Origin: Isoetes taiwanensis
Taxonomy: Eukaryota > Streptophyta > Lycopodiopsida > Isoetales > Isoetaceae
Direction of reading: 5' to 3'
DNA: 64,000 bases
Assembly (NCBI GenBank): GCA_021234155.1
Contig: JAJEKV010000891.1
Span: 1 to 64,000, forward strand
The number at the start of each line of letters is the position of its first letter. Positions within the stretch are counted from its first letter, which is position 1. The position numbers and the translations under genes were made by a program. The notes beneath the pieces are model-generated. The model saw nothing but the letters and a program-made list of their open reading frames with translations. It searched no databases and was not told where the DNA came from. This document shows positions 13,031-24,277 of the stretch, one piece after another.

Positions 13031-14148
13031 AAGAACTATAAAGAGTGAGATGTATGTAAAAAATGGTCCGGGACGTTCTTGGCGCAGTTCTTGGCGCCCG
13101 GAACTAGGGCAGTTGCAGGGAGAGAAGCCCACCCCTCTCCCTCTCTTTCTGGCACTGTTCCAGCCAGCATGCAGATTACGGATTCAAGGTGCTGCTAGTG
13201 GGGTTTGCTCAACATTTTCTCTGGATTTCGTTCCTCCAAAGACGGTCTGGTAGCTGTTCTTCAGAATTGCTTTGGCGGTCCTTATAATGCCAGTTTGCCA
13301 TTAATGTGGCCCGATCTGCCAAGTAAGTCTTCTTCTTTGTGCAAGAAGCATCGAAAGGACGTAGAGTCTATAAGGTTTGGCAGATTTTAAACGAATGTAA
13401 GGAGAGCAATTTAGATGAATTAGTCTTCTTGGCTGCCTCATCACATAACGGATCTTTTGAATTGTTGTCTGTTTCCCCTTCCTCTGGCTCTTTCTTTCTA
13501 GCAGAAAGGTTTGGAATAGAAGTCTTGACAAAGAACAGAGTGCTTTGATTTAAAAATCTACAGACTCATTAATGATATATGGGGCCGTTCGAGATGCCGA
13601 GCTAGGGAATTATTGAGCAGGATGATGCTTACATATTTTGAGCCGGATTTTAGAGAGGAGGAATTCGGTGGCTGGGCTTTGTGTCTAGCCTTTTACAGGC
13701 TAACTGTTTCACATTCCGACAATGCAGCATCTGTTATGGCAACAATTTTATGGTTGATGAAACTGCAGGTTTTATTTCAAATTATGGAAGCAAGTGCAGC
13801 TTTCTTGATACTCTTCATTTCTTTTTCTCTTCTTCTCCACTCTTGCAAGAGGTTTATTTTTGAGCAGTCAAGACTTATCTGCAGTTTTTGGAAAATTTGT
13901 ACTGAGCTCCTGTAGTACTTTATCTAGCTGGGAAGATTGGTTTTAATCATGTAGTACTAGATGGATAAAAGAAGATGTTGAGATAAGCATATTAGTACAG
14001 AAGCTTGTGGATATGAAATTTGATCCATATGGGATCTTGGTGCTTAAACATTATCTGGTCTATGAGAGGCCATATGCTGTAATTCTTCCGATCTGTTTAA
14101 TATAAAATTTGTTTCCTTCAAAAAAAAAAAAAAAGAACTATAAAGAGT
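13031..14148 (+). mobile_element. Poly(A)-tailed retroposed insertion with 16-bp TSD
   Basis: The 16-mer AAGAACTATAAAGAGT occurs at 13031-13046 and again at 14133-14148. Between them is a 1086-bp insert ending in TTTGTTTCCTTCA and 15 A residues (14120-14134, overlapping the start of the repeat). Target duplication plus poly(A) is the signature of L1-type target-primed reverse transcription. The insert has no intact ORF; short frames (for example in 13681-13860) are unrecognised. It is either a 5'-truncated L1 or a processed copy of a cellular or non-coding transcript. The 3' end resembles the A-rich end of the insert at 42211-44001. Confidence 0.88.
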
Positions 14149-14274
14149 AAAAGATTAATTTTCTTGAATAAAAATATGATTATACATTCTTAATGATTTG
14201 ATTGCATGATATGAATCATTAGCGGAGCTTATTGTGTTCTTTTGCATTGTTTCTTTTGAGGTGCTACATATTCT

Positions 14275-14365
14275 AAACGAGGTGCACCCTGGACTATCAC
14301 AGTCGTCGGATTCGTCGATCCTACGGCCTAGGTCGTATGTTGGGGCCTCTGGGCACCTCTCGTTT
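14275..14365. repeat. Foldback repeat 'R', copy 1
   Basis: Starts AAACGAGGTGCACCC and ends GGGCACCTCTCGTTT, which are near-perfect inverted ends. Inside are two palindromic cores, GGATTCGTCGATCC and a GGCCTAGGTC-type core. Full copies recur at 17485, 17604, 18110 and 18221. It is non-coding; I do not recognise the family. Confidence 0.8.
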
Positions 14366-14412
14366 CACTTATCTTCTTTTTTATTTTGTGAGGGTGTTGG
14401 GGTGCGCGCCAA

Positions 14413-14446
14413 GGAACGCCGCATGTTACGCCGCATGCGGCGTTCC
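14413..14446. repeat. 13-bp perfect hairpin
   Basis: GGAACGCCGCATG is followed after 8 nt by its exact reverse complement CATGCGGCGTTCC. It is GC-rich, so a stable stem. Function unknown. Confidence 0.85.
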
Positions 14447-16799
14447 CTCCCTCCCTGCTTGCGGGTCCCCTGCGGGTCGCATGCTGGCAGCATTGATTGC
14501 CAGTTTGAATCGATCTTTTCTATTACACTTCTCAAGCCTTGCTTTTAGAAGAACGGGGCACATCTGCCATAGCCCTCTCCCTTGCGGGTCAGTTTTAGTG
14601 GGAGCAACGAAGTGTTAGTCGGCTTTGAGCGGAGGAGTGGCGTAGCGAACAAGAAGAAGCTCCAACCGCTTTAGCTGTGCATGCTCTGCGCCAGCATATT
14701 TCCCAGCATCATCGACAGGTCCATTGTCCATCATTCCTCTGTTTTTCTTCATTTCTATCTTCTTTATTTAGTTTTGATCCAAAATGCTGAAAAATCTATT
14801 TTGCCTTGGTACAACTCAGAGACGCCACAATCTGTGTCCATACACATGGAGTCTGGCAGCCAGAGTAGCGACATGCTCCACTTTTTTGGTGCTTCTAATT
14901 CCATCTCCTTTTCTCAATGTCCGCAGAGAATTCCTGTATCCATTTGCACGGAACAGAAAGAATTTGATTAGTAAGTATTTACGGTTTAGTGTTCCCGTTT
15001 TCATTAGTTTGGTCTTCATTTTCAGTTAGTTATCAAGTCAACATGGGATTATCTGCACCATCAAGTTGAAATAAAGGTCTTTTATCTTTTGCTAAGTATA
15101 TTCGGATGAATGAGTTCAAAATTGAATTTGCAATAATGGTTATCTAAGATGACATGAGTCTAGAAACTTATCTTTTAAAAACTTGCCCAGGTTAACGTGG
15201 AGGGTTCCTCGATTTGCTGCTGGCCAACCAAATAGGTATTTATCACCTTCCTAGATATAATCTTTATACATTTTAAAGCGGAGTAAAGAAGATAATGTTC
15301 TTCTGTAGTGGCAGGGCTAGAATCCTTAGAGCTTGAAATATTCGTACCATGGTTCAAGATATTAGCTAAATGTAAACATTGCATTATTTTCATACGGCAT
15401 TTCATTTTTAGATGGTATGCAGTAAAAGATAATTCTAGACGGATCTGAATCTCTAGATTTATATGTTTATGAAACAGTCTATTTAGAGTGAGGATTGCCA
15501 GACAGAGAGATCAGCAGTACAGCAATTAGAGCCAGGGTTTAACTTTTTTGTACAAACTGCCATAAGGTAATGATCTGCAGAACAAAAGTGGCAGTAACTG
15601 CATATTATTTCTATTGGAAATAGGTTGGATTTAGCAGGTTATTCTCATAAGTCGTTTGGTGTTATACATAATGAATGTGCTGTAGAAGACTGAGCAGGGT
15701 TTAACAGGTTATTCTCTCCCGATTACATTAGGTCTTCGAAATTTTGAGCTTCTGTTTCATGGTCTTTTGTATGCACCTTTACTCTAAATATGCAGTACTT
15801 AATCCTTTCTTTCTTCTTCAGTTAAATGTTCTCCCTCTGTATAATGATCTGTTCTTTCTTCTTCTTTCTTTCTTCTTCAGTTAAAATTTCTTCCTCTATA
15901 TAATGCGTGTTGGAAATTGTTGTATTATTGTATACAACTGGTTTTTCAGATCAGTGGCTTCCAAAACACAGCAGCTCTAGCCATAGGTCACCTTGATGCA
16001 CCAAGTGATTCAGATGGATCAACAGAGATACCATTCATGCAGTTTCTTGGGATGCTATTTACCATTGCATTCCTATCACCAAAACCAAAAGCCCCTCGCA
16101 TATAGCAAAGCTGTCAAGTATCAGGTGATGTTCTGTCTTGATAATTCGTTAAAAGCTAGCTAAAGTCAAAGTCATCTGGGATATTGCTGCTTGAGCTTTT
16201 ACTTTCACAAAATCTACTTACTTCATTCTGATTTCTTTTGCCTTTGCTTCCCCAAATTGACTCTGTTGGAATGAATAACAAATTTTATTTAAATTCGAAC
16301 CACGAGGGGCGATCTTGCAATCTTTGGAAAATGCCCGCGGTGGTATATTTACAACAAACATGGCTATTTCTTACATGTAAGGTTTGCTTATCATGCTGCA
16401 AGTCTTTGGTCTAGAAGACAAATATAGATTTTGAGAAGATTATGTAGAAATCCTTTAAAACACAAATCCTTATATGCAGTGCAACTTGGGCTTCTCTCGA
16501 AGCATACTTGCTGAAAATAGAGGTTGGCTATCTCTGTTTACAATAATTTGTTGAGTAGATGTATAATGGGCATATGCTGGGAAAACAATAAGTTTTTTGC
16601 TGGTGATTGACCACACGTTTCAATTCTTCTTTCGGAACACCTAAAAGACTCAGGGAACAGTGGTGAAAAGGGAACGACACTTCTCTAATAATGATTACAA
16701 CCCAAGCAAGAAGTCGCAATTTAGAGTGAATAATCGCTCCTGGTGAAATTTCAATAGGTAGAACTGCCCCATCTTTCTGCTTTGGGAGAGGCCGCTCTC
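14447..16799. other. Unassigned stretch
   Basis: AT-rich. A short imperfect duplication, TTCTTCTTCAGTTAAA(A/T), is seen at about 15811-15905. No frame longer than about 100 codons shows a recognisable motif. Confidence 0.45.
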
Positions 16800-17395
16800 G
16801 ACGATCCACATGGGCTGCAATCACCTTCCCTCGCAATCAATGTTCGATGACCGAATGTCGGAAGCTGAAGCGATGGCTCCGCCAAGTCTTTGGACCCCAC
16901 CATTAAGCATGAGTCCGGTAAGGTCAATGCCGCTCCTTCCTCAAGACCAAGAAAGCCGGGTACCTTAGGAGCACCGACAATGAGATGTTTGGTCTTCTAG
17001 ACCGCCATCCTAGGGCCTTACGGAGAAAGGTCTTGAGTAAGTAAAGCGACGACCTGAGGGAAATATTACCGGAACAATGGGTGAGATACTTGCGGCATTT
17101 GTATGACCCAATGGGAAGTCCGCACCGCACCTCCATGAGCACTGCCTAGCGGTCATTCTTGAAGGGGATGTCATAATGGGCACGCAATGCCTCGCATACT
17201 TGGGAAGGCGCAGATTTGGATGGTATGCGGTGAAGCTTCTCAAGTGGGCGGGCCCCCAATGGTGCGGTTCTCAAAGACTCTTCAGCGAGGGCATTGCAAG
17301 AAGGCTTCCCCGCTTTGGACTACCAAGAGAGTTGTGCCCATATACAAAGCGGGGACCCCCGGCCCCAACTATGGTACCATTATGGTCAAAAAATC
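16800..17395 (+). mobile_element. LINE-B copy 2, internal RT fragment
   Basis: Plus-strand sequence collinear with the reverse complement of about 10560-9995. Both contain the GATGGCTCCGCCAAG, ACCAAGAAAGC and GTTGTGCCCATATACAAAGC words. The translation gives LLKWAG followed by CKKASP, the N-terminal RT block of LINE-B. It is truncated at both ends, lacks the 3' tail, and joins the 618-bp tandem array directly at about 17398. Confidence 0.88.
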
Positions 17396-17484
17396 CCCAC
17401 GGAACCCCTGTTTATTTTGCTACATATTCTAAAAAGAGGTTTTGGACTACCACGGTTTGGGATTCGTCGATCCTAAAATATTCT

Positions 17485-17578
17485 AAGCGAGGTGCACCAC
17501 GGATTACCACAATCGTCGGATTAAATCGATCCCTACGGCCCTAGGTCATATGTTGGGGCCCTTGGGCACCTCTCGTTT
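17485..17578. repeat. Foldback repeat R, copy 2
   Basis: AAGCGAGGTGCACC start and GGGCACCTCTCGTTT end, first full copy in tandem unit 1. Confidence 0.8.
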
Positions 17579-17603
17579 CTCCTATTATTTTGCTACATAT
17601 TCT

Positions 17604-17694
17604 AAGCGGCGTGCACCCGGACTACCACGGTCGTCCGGATTCGTCGATCCTACGACCTAGGTCGATGTTGGGGCCCTGCGGGCACCTCTCGTTT
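17604..17694. repeat. Foldback repeat R, copy 3
   Basis: AAGCGGCGTGCACCC start and GGGCACCTCTCGTTT end, with the GACCTAGGTC palindrome intact. Confidence 0.8.
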
Positions 17695-17819
17695 CACTTA
17701 TAGTCATTTATGATTGAGGAAGCCTATGATTTTAAAATATGAAATCTGATTTTAGCCTAAAGGTTTTGATGGAATATCGAATCTCTATACGGCTTTGTCT
17801 AAGATTTTAGAATATGAAA

Positions 17820-17915
17820 TACGGGGGCTCGAACCTCTACCAAAATAACTCAATGTCCTTATAAAACTACATTAACCAATGTACCCAGTGAGCTAATGTG
17901 ATTATTTTTTTATCT
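17820..17915 (-). repeat. tRNA-like A/B box segment (possible SINE head), unit 1
   Basis: On the minus strand TAGCTCACTGG (17895-17885) fits the pol III A box and GGTTCGAGCCC (17835-17825) fits the B box exactly; 49 nt separate them, within range for SINEs or long-armed tRNAs. No complete cloverleaf folds from the surrounding bases, so this is a tRNA-derived promoter or relic rather than a tRNA gene. Confidence 0.55.
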
Positions 17916-18109
17916 TGAATCTTTGTTTTTTTTTTTTATAACAACCCATTCAATTGTTTTAGGGATATATGGTCTATGGTTTCAGGAATTGTTACTTTTC
18001 ACATATATATCAAATCCTCCTGGAACCCCCTGTTATTTTGCTACATATTCTAAACGAGGTGCGTACGGACTACTACGATTCGTCGGATAATTCGATCCTA
18101 AAATATTCT

Positions 18110-18195
18110 AAACGAGGTGCATTCTGGACTACTACAGTCGTCGGATTCGTCGATCCTAGCGCCTAGATATTGGGGCCTCTGGGCACCTCTCGTTT
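18110..18195. repeat. Foldback repeat R, copy 4
   Basis: AAACGAGGTGCATTC start and GGGCACCTCTCGTTT end; the central CCTAGGTC core is partly deleted. Confidence 0.78.
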
Positions 18196-18220
18196 CTCCT
18201 GTTATCTTGCTACATATTCT

Positions 18221-18314
18221 AAACGAGGTGCACCCTAGACTACCCACGGTCGTCGGATTGCCGATCTACACCTAGGTCCAGTATTATGTTGGGGCCTCTG
18301 GGCACCTCTCGTTT
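18221..18314. repeat. Foldback repeat R, copy 5
   Basis: AAACGAGGTGCACCC start and GGGCACCTCTCGTTT end, second full copy in tandem unit 2. Confidence 0.8.
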
Positions 18315-18437
18315 CACTTATAGTCATTTATGATTGGAGGCGCCTATGATTCTGAAATATGAAATACGATTTTGCCTAAGGTTTTGATGGAATATCGAAT
18401 CTCTATACGACTTTGTCTAAGATTTTAGAATATGAAA

Positions 18438-18533
18438 TACGGGGGCTCGAACCTCTACCAAAATAACTTAATGTCCTTATAAGACTACTTTAACCAATGT
18501 ACCCAGTGAGCTAATGCAATTATTTTTTACCTT
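18438..18533 (-). repeat. tRNA-like A/B box segment, unit 2
   Basis: Same boxes as unit 1 with identical spacing: A box 18513-18503, B box 18453-18443 on the minus strand. Both boxes survived the duplication without change. Confidence 0.55.
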
Positions 18534-18664
18534 GAATCTTTGTTTTTTTTTATAACAACCCGTTCAATTGTTTTAGGGATATATGGTCTATGGTTTCAGG
18601 AATTGTTATTTTTCACATATGTATCAAATCCTCTTGAAACCCCCTGTTATTTTGCTACATATTG

Positions 18665-19267
18665 AAAGGTTTGGCATCTGATCTTAATCTGCACTTAATG
18701 ATTTGATGGCACTTAATGAATGCAAGCAATTAACAGTGTCAATTGCACAAAATTGTATTGTCACCTTCTCTCCTACATGGTGCCAGTTGACCCGTCATTG
18801 ACCAAGCTATAAACCCTTGACTTTGACCACAGACTGGAAGTATACCCATTGACCTGGACTTGTGACTTTGACCTATCAAAAATTCCCCCAAGTGGAGGGC
18901 TCTCATCAAATAGCATCACATTGCCTGTTGAGCCTGTCCATTCCAAATTTCTTAAACTTCTTTGCTCAATTCACAACATTCTAAAAGAATTTTGCTGACA
19001 TCGAAATCCACCACCCCCAATAGGGTTGAGCGCCACCACCCTCGCTCCCCTCCCCTTGTGCCAACCACAGAGGGCAAGCATCATTTATGCTTAGAAGTCG
19101 TCCTTTGAACTAGTTGGGTCTTCCAGAGTTCCTTAGTTCTTTAAACCCTTTTTCTTTCCCAGACAACCATGGAAACTCTTATGGACACCCAAGCCGAGAC
19201 TCAGACCGAGATCCAGACCCTGTGACGAGACGAGACGAGCCTGCCGAGTTGATCCTCCTGGCAACTC
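18665..19267. other. Unassigned stretch with a TTGACC cluster
   Basis: No gene seen. Between 18787 and 18873 TTGACC occurs five times (18787, 18798, 18823, 18849, 18868) and TTGACT once (18817). TTGAC(C/T) is the W-box core bound by WRKY factors; function here is unproven. Confidence 0.5.
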
Positions 19268-19373
19268 GTGATCTTGTCAAACCTTACAAAGGACTAGATC
19301 TAGGTTGTATATCCAATATTGACGTGATGACATGCAATAAAATATGGTGAAGAATTGAATCTTCTTCTTCATA
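19268..19373. repeat. Direct repeat D, left copy
   Basis: About 105 bp starting GATCTTGTCAAA and ending GAATCTTCTTCTTCATAAC, closely matching 21858-21961 about 2.6 kb away in the same orientation. Could be part of the LTRs of a degraded element, but TG/CA ends and primer-binding sites were not found. Confidence 0.85.
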
Positions 19374-21857
19374 ACAATAAGAGAGCAATAATAATATGTT
19401 CAAATATATCCATTATCAGATATACAATATCTAGTTGTGACAAGCCAGAACTCGACCATGATCCTCAACTGCACTACTGCCATCGCCTTGCTCTTTCACT
19501 GCACATGCACTCACTAGGGTTAGTCCTCTTGACTGAGTAGGGATCCCTGGCTGTCACTGCATGCATGGAACATCTTGAAAATTTTAAATAACAAGGACAT
19601 AAGCACAAGCACAGATGAAAGATCATATGTGAGTACAATGCTAAACAATGACAAAATGATTAAATGAAATACAATATATGAACATTAGAAGCAAAGAACA
19701 TAGCCAAATTACCAAAACATAATAAACATAGCTCCGGGACAATGGGAAGCTCAACCAGCGCTTACATGCAGCCCTGTTAGCAGAATAATGCTTAACCAAC
19801 TTACATTCCAAGCCCTATAATGGGAGTGGTGGGGTGAACCTTGTATGCGCATACCCTTCTACAACCCATATCTGGCACTAGAGGGCCTCTTACCATGGGT
19901 TCCATGAGTTGACATGCATCCACACCAGGAAGCTACGCCTGTGAGGAAGCCACACCCGGTGTCACAAAGCACAAATACAGAGAGCATACATAACATGAGA
20001 ATGTCGGAGCAATCGAGGCCATCGAACCTACTAGAAGCCTGACTCCCGAGGATCCAAGTACATAATAAAATGCCAAGACAACAGTAGAACAATGCAAAGA
20101 CTGCGACATGTGATATTCATTACATATGTGCTACAGGTGTCCAAGTTATACTCTTGCCCCTTGCCGAGGTTGCCCATACAACCTAACCATGTTGAAGTAG
20201 CTAAGTTACTGATGAAGACCATGATGAAGATCTAAACATGTCGAGGAGATATCAAGTGATGTACATCCAACACATATGTACTTCATCGAATAATAGAGAT
20301 ACTAACATTTTTCCAATCTACAAAACTTAGAACCATTTTGCACATGCGGAATACAACATCCCATACCGTTTATCCATTGCCATGATACCTACTTTTTTAT
20401 ACACAAGGCCATAATATAACTTACTAGATTATGCCAACACTGCTCCATGCCATAGTCATGCTCAAAAGCCCTATAAGCTTCATAAAGCTCTCTTGGACAA
20501 ACTACTCAATCTTATCTGACACCTTAGCATCAAAAGTTCCATCTCAATAGTTACAATTAAATCATTAACTATGGTTTTAATATCTTTTCTTTAAAATTCC
20601 ACTTTCCCTAGCAACGAGATTTATTCACGCAACTAATGAAATTTTTCAATACCTAGCACTTCGAACTTAAAAATCAGCGTAATCTGATGATTGCAACTGC
20701 ATACAATCACATGATCCTGAACCGTAGCTCCATCTCTAAGAGCCAAAGCAATCCAAATGGCACAACTCGTAAGCTTCATGTTCAACTTACTCATTATCTA
20801 CCCAGATGCTCACATTCTCCTCTACTCGAGTCAAGCGAGATCTACTTAGAGCCCCATCACAATGGTTTATTCTTTAATTAACTCTTTAGAATAGCAACAA
20901 AATACTAAACCAAAGAAAAGAGACAATTCAACTAAATAAATATAAACAACAGAAACAGAATCATGACTAATTAGTTCCAAATGTTTTAGACGTCCAACAA
21001 AGAAGGTTCGAGATATGCCGAACCCGTTGATTCAAGCCCATGTCGGCCTTCCCAAGCAATTTCTGATCTTCATAACTCAGAATTAGCCTTTTCAGAGATG
21101 TTTCCACTCACTGGTTACATTCCTTAGCTTTATGAGTCTCCAACAAATTTATAATTTATCATAATTCACATGTAAAAAACAGCAGACTAATCACGATAGT
21201 TCATAGCACCTCAATTGATCAATTGCAAAATCCCACCTAAGAATTCCTTCATGCATGTACATGTGCAATTGCTTGTGCCTCAAAAGATCGACTTATAGCT
21301 CCAAGAATCAAACTGCAAAAGAACATACATAGTGCAGTCAATTCTGACCCAACATCACAATTTCTGTCATAACTATATTATATGGATGCATTTTCGACCT
21401 GATCAAACTAATCCAAAAAGCTTATTCAAAAATCTTTCTAACAAAAGAAAAATTGGCTAAAAAGGATCTCTGATCGCCGAGATATGATGCTCCAAATTTC
21501 GGCCACTAAAACTGCCCAGAAATTGCTCCTTCTGCCTTTATGCTCTGCGACAATCTTTTTTCCAAAGAGAAAAAACCCTTGCTTATATGGACTCATGCTG
21601 TATGCATGCCATGCATGTGTACATACGTACATAAATTGTGGCCATGTCTGTTACTGTCTCTCCTTCTACTGTCGTAATCAATATGCAATGTCAACTTATT
21701 CACCAGAATCCATATCTCAATATCATCAAAAGTTGCTTCCATTGCTCGCATGAAGAATTCTCCCTTAGCATCTTCATGCTAACCACAAAGCCTCTAGATA
21801 CTCCTCCTCATGAGGGTACCATCTCCAAATATTTCTGAAAGAACAATTATTAGCAGG
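19374..21857. other. Unassigned interval between direct repeats D
   Basis: AT-rich, with only short frames and no gag, pol or other motif seen. If the D repeats are LTR pieces, this would be the interior of a non-coding (LARD/TRIM-like) element; that is speculation. Confidence 0.35.
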
Positions 21858-21961
21858 GATCTTGTCAAAACTTACAAAGGATTAGATCTAGGTTGTATAT
21901 CCAATATTGACATGATGATAAGCAATGCAATATTGTGAAGAATTGAATCTTCTTCCTCATA
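21858..21961. repeat. Direct repeat D, right copy
   Basis: Matches 19268-19373 with few differences. It ends at CATAAC, exactly where the LINE-B-like coding sequence of copy 3 begins. Confidence 0.85.
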
Positions 21962-22912
21962 ACGTGAGGTCTCGTGATATCTCTCGCCACTCGGATTGAC
22001 CTGGAACAGGCACGGAAGGCCCTTTTAGCACGAGCACTTGAGGTAAAGTCCACAATACCATATCAGATCGTGTTGTAGGAGACAGGTCTCTTGCCCCTAT
22101 AGAGGGCCGCACTGGACCACCACATCATTTACTTTTAGAAGGTAGTCAATATGGGATGATGCTCATCGCCTAATCTTGCTTTAGCTATGGCACTGGGTCC
22201 ACAACGCCTCAAATCCTGCTGAAAGAACAAGCAAGCTCATCGATTGTCCAATGGAATGTACATGCATATAGATGCATGCAGGTACAGACGAAGAAGGATT
22301 ACGATCAGTTGAGGCAATATCTTGATATGTCAAAGATGGCACAGTATCGATAGCAAGTCAATCCCATGCTCATACGAGACCCACACCACTACCTGCATAC
22401 CCAATTGCCAATGAAGAAATGCAGACTGATAGCTTCCATTCGCACGAATGCACATCGCCTCCACATTGAGACAGGTCGATGGCTTGGGAGGTACACGAGG
22501 ACAGGATCTATCAATATTGCCAACAGGGCGCCATTGAGGATGAATGTCGTGCCCTTCATACCTGTCCAACATTCGATCATATCCAGACATAATATGTCCA
22601 GTTAGTTTTGTTGGGCCAGCCGCTGCATGTGCTATTGAACACGGCCTCGGTGGGATTTCTAGGTTCATATCTTCAAGTAATCACGGATATGCGGACTCAG
22701 TTGTATCCTCCGATCCGGTATTGATGTGTGTTATATCATATCATTGTACATTCTACTAGCATACTTACTACTGCCAAGGGTTTTCCCCTAAAAACCCTTC
22801 AAAGCGGAGTTTTTTTAATCCTAACAGTAATATGCTTGCTGCCCTCTTTGTTTGGATCTCATAGACCAATCCGTGGACAGTAAAAATACATTCTATTCTA
22901 TTCTATTCTATT
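21962..22912 (+). mobile_element. LINE-B copy 3, 3' end with ATTCT tail
   Basis: 5'-truncated copy. The plus-strand translation includes NPMLIRDPHHYLHTQLPMK, matching NPMLTRGPHHYPRTHLPMK of copy 1, then RTNAHRLHIETGRW from the C-terminal region. The 3' UTR shares AAGGGTTTTCCCC, GCTTGCTGCCCTCTTTGT and CCGTGGAC with copy 1, and it ends in (TTCTA)n at 22891-22912. Frames are interrupted. It is less GC-rich than copy 1. Confidence 0.88.
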
Positions 22913-24277
22913 ATTAATGTGAATCATGGCCTATGAATGGTTTGGTTTTTTGCTGCTATTTAACTTACAATATATTGCATAAATAATATTAGAATATGTT
23001 ATTACCTAGTACATCATATTTTGGCTAGAGTTGATATGTTTGCCTAACATCTGATTAGAAATTGAGGTTGTAAATTATCTTCAAGTGTCTTGTATATAAA
23101 GTTAGTATTTGATTTAGTTTATGTGGATCTCAATGGCGAAAATAAATCAATGGTCTCAATTGGAAAGGGTTTAAATATCTCTCCTTTCTAAAATGCTAGG
23201 AAGGAACAATTTATGCATCATAATGTATTTTAGCACAAGTCATATAAGCATTTTATTTTTTGAAATGGGTATTCGACTTATGTAATGGTAAAGGGGGGTA
23301 TTCGACTATGGAATAAATCTGTAATTTAGAATGGAATAAATCTGTAATTTAGACAATACCTTAATGCCCTGGAATTTCAAAAAAAAAAAAAAAAGGGAAA
23401 ACACGTTCAGACCAAAGCCAAATTCGAATGAAGATTGCTGAGCCAAAAAAATAAAATCATTCCCGAAAACATTTGTAAAAGCAAGTAAAATAGTGAACCC
23501 TAACTCAAAGGGCATAAACGAAGCCACATGATCAATGATCAACTGCAAACTAGTCATTGAATACAATCTACAAATTAAATGGCAAAGTCCTCTTTGTGCC
23601 GTCACGGAGGTTTACGCAAAAAATTTGGAGGTCTAGAATGAGAAGTTGTCTCTGCCACCACATGATCCACAAAAAACAAATGTAATTTGAAGGTCTAGAA
23701 TGAGAAGTTGTCTTTGTCACCACATGATCCACAGAAAACAAATGTAATGTAATGCCTTGAAGTTTAAAAGAAAATGGTATAATCACCAATTATGATTAGC
23801 GAAACCCCTAACCTTTCATTAACATCCCCAACTCTTAACATGCAACCAAGAAATTCGTTCAAAAACATCGAAGGAATTAAAAACGGAAGTAGAACATTCC
23901 ATGAGTGGTTTAACATCCTATGTGGAAGCTTAACATTCACACGAAAATCAAAACTTCAAGTACAAGTGCAAAATATCAAGATCAAAGACATTTACAAGGA
24001 GACAATTTTCTAATTTCAACACCTGATGTATAAAAATGATGCTCAACAGGGAAATCACCCACATTCTCCTTATTCTAAAATGACTTTACTCCCCGCTCTA
24101 AATAATAACTAGCTTTCTTTGATTCTTCATGTATTTACAGGTTAATTTGCAACTTTGTTCACCAAAGACCAAGCTAATTAGTTCAAGGCAACTAAGAAAC
24201 ACTGATACACGAACAAAGGGATTACATTCTAAGCTCGAACCTCTCACATTCCACGGTTTCATATGCAGTTAATGCAC
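22913..24277. other. Unassigned AT-rich stretch with local duplications
   Basis: Two small tandem duplications: ATGGAATAAATCTGTAATTT twice at 23309-23353, and a ~64-bp unit starting GGTCTAGAATGAGAAGTTGT twice within 23626-23752. No gene recognised. Confidence 0.55.

Larger units (their letters stand above)
17401..18664. repeat. Tandem array, two ~618-bp units
   Basis: Unit 1 is about 17401-18021, unit 2 about 18022-18635, with a third start at 18636-18664. Each begins GGAACCCC(C)TGTTATTTTG, contains one degenerate and two full foldback R repeats, then TATAGTCATTTATGATTG, then reversed tRNA-like promoter boxes, a T-tract and GGGATATATGGTCTATGG. The units are highly similar, so the duplication is recent. 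Confidence 0.92.
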
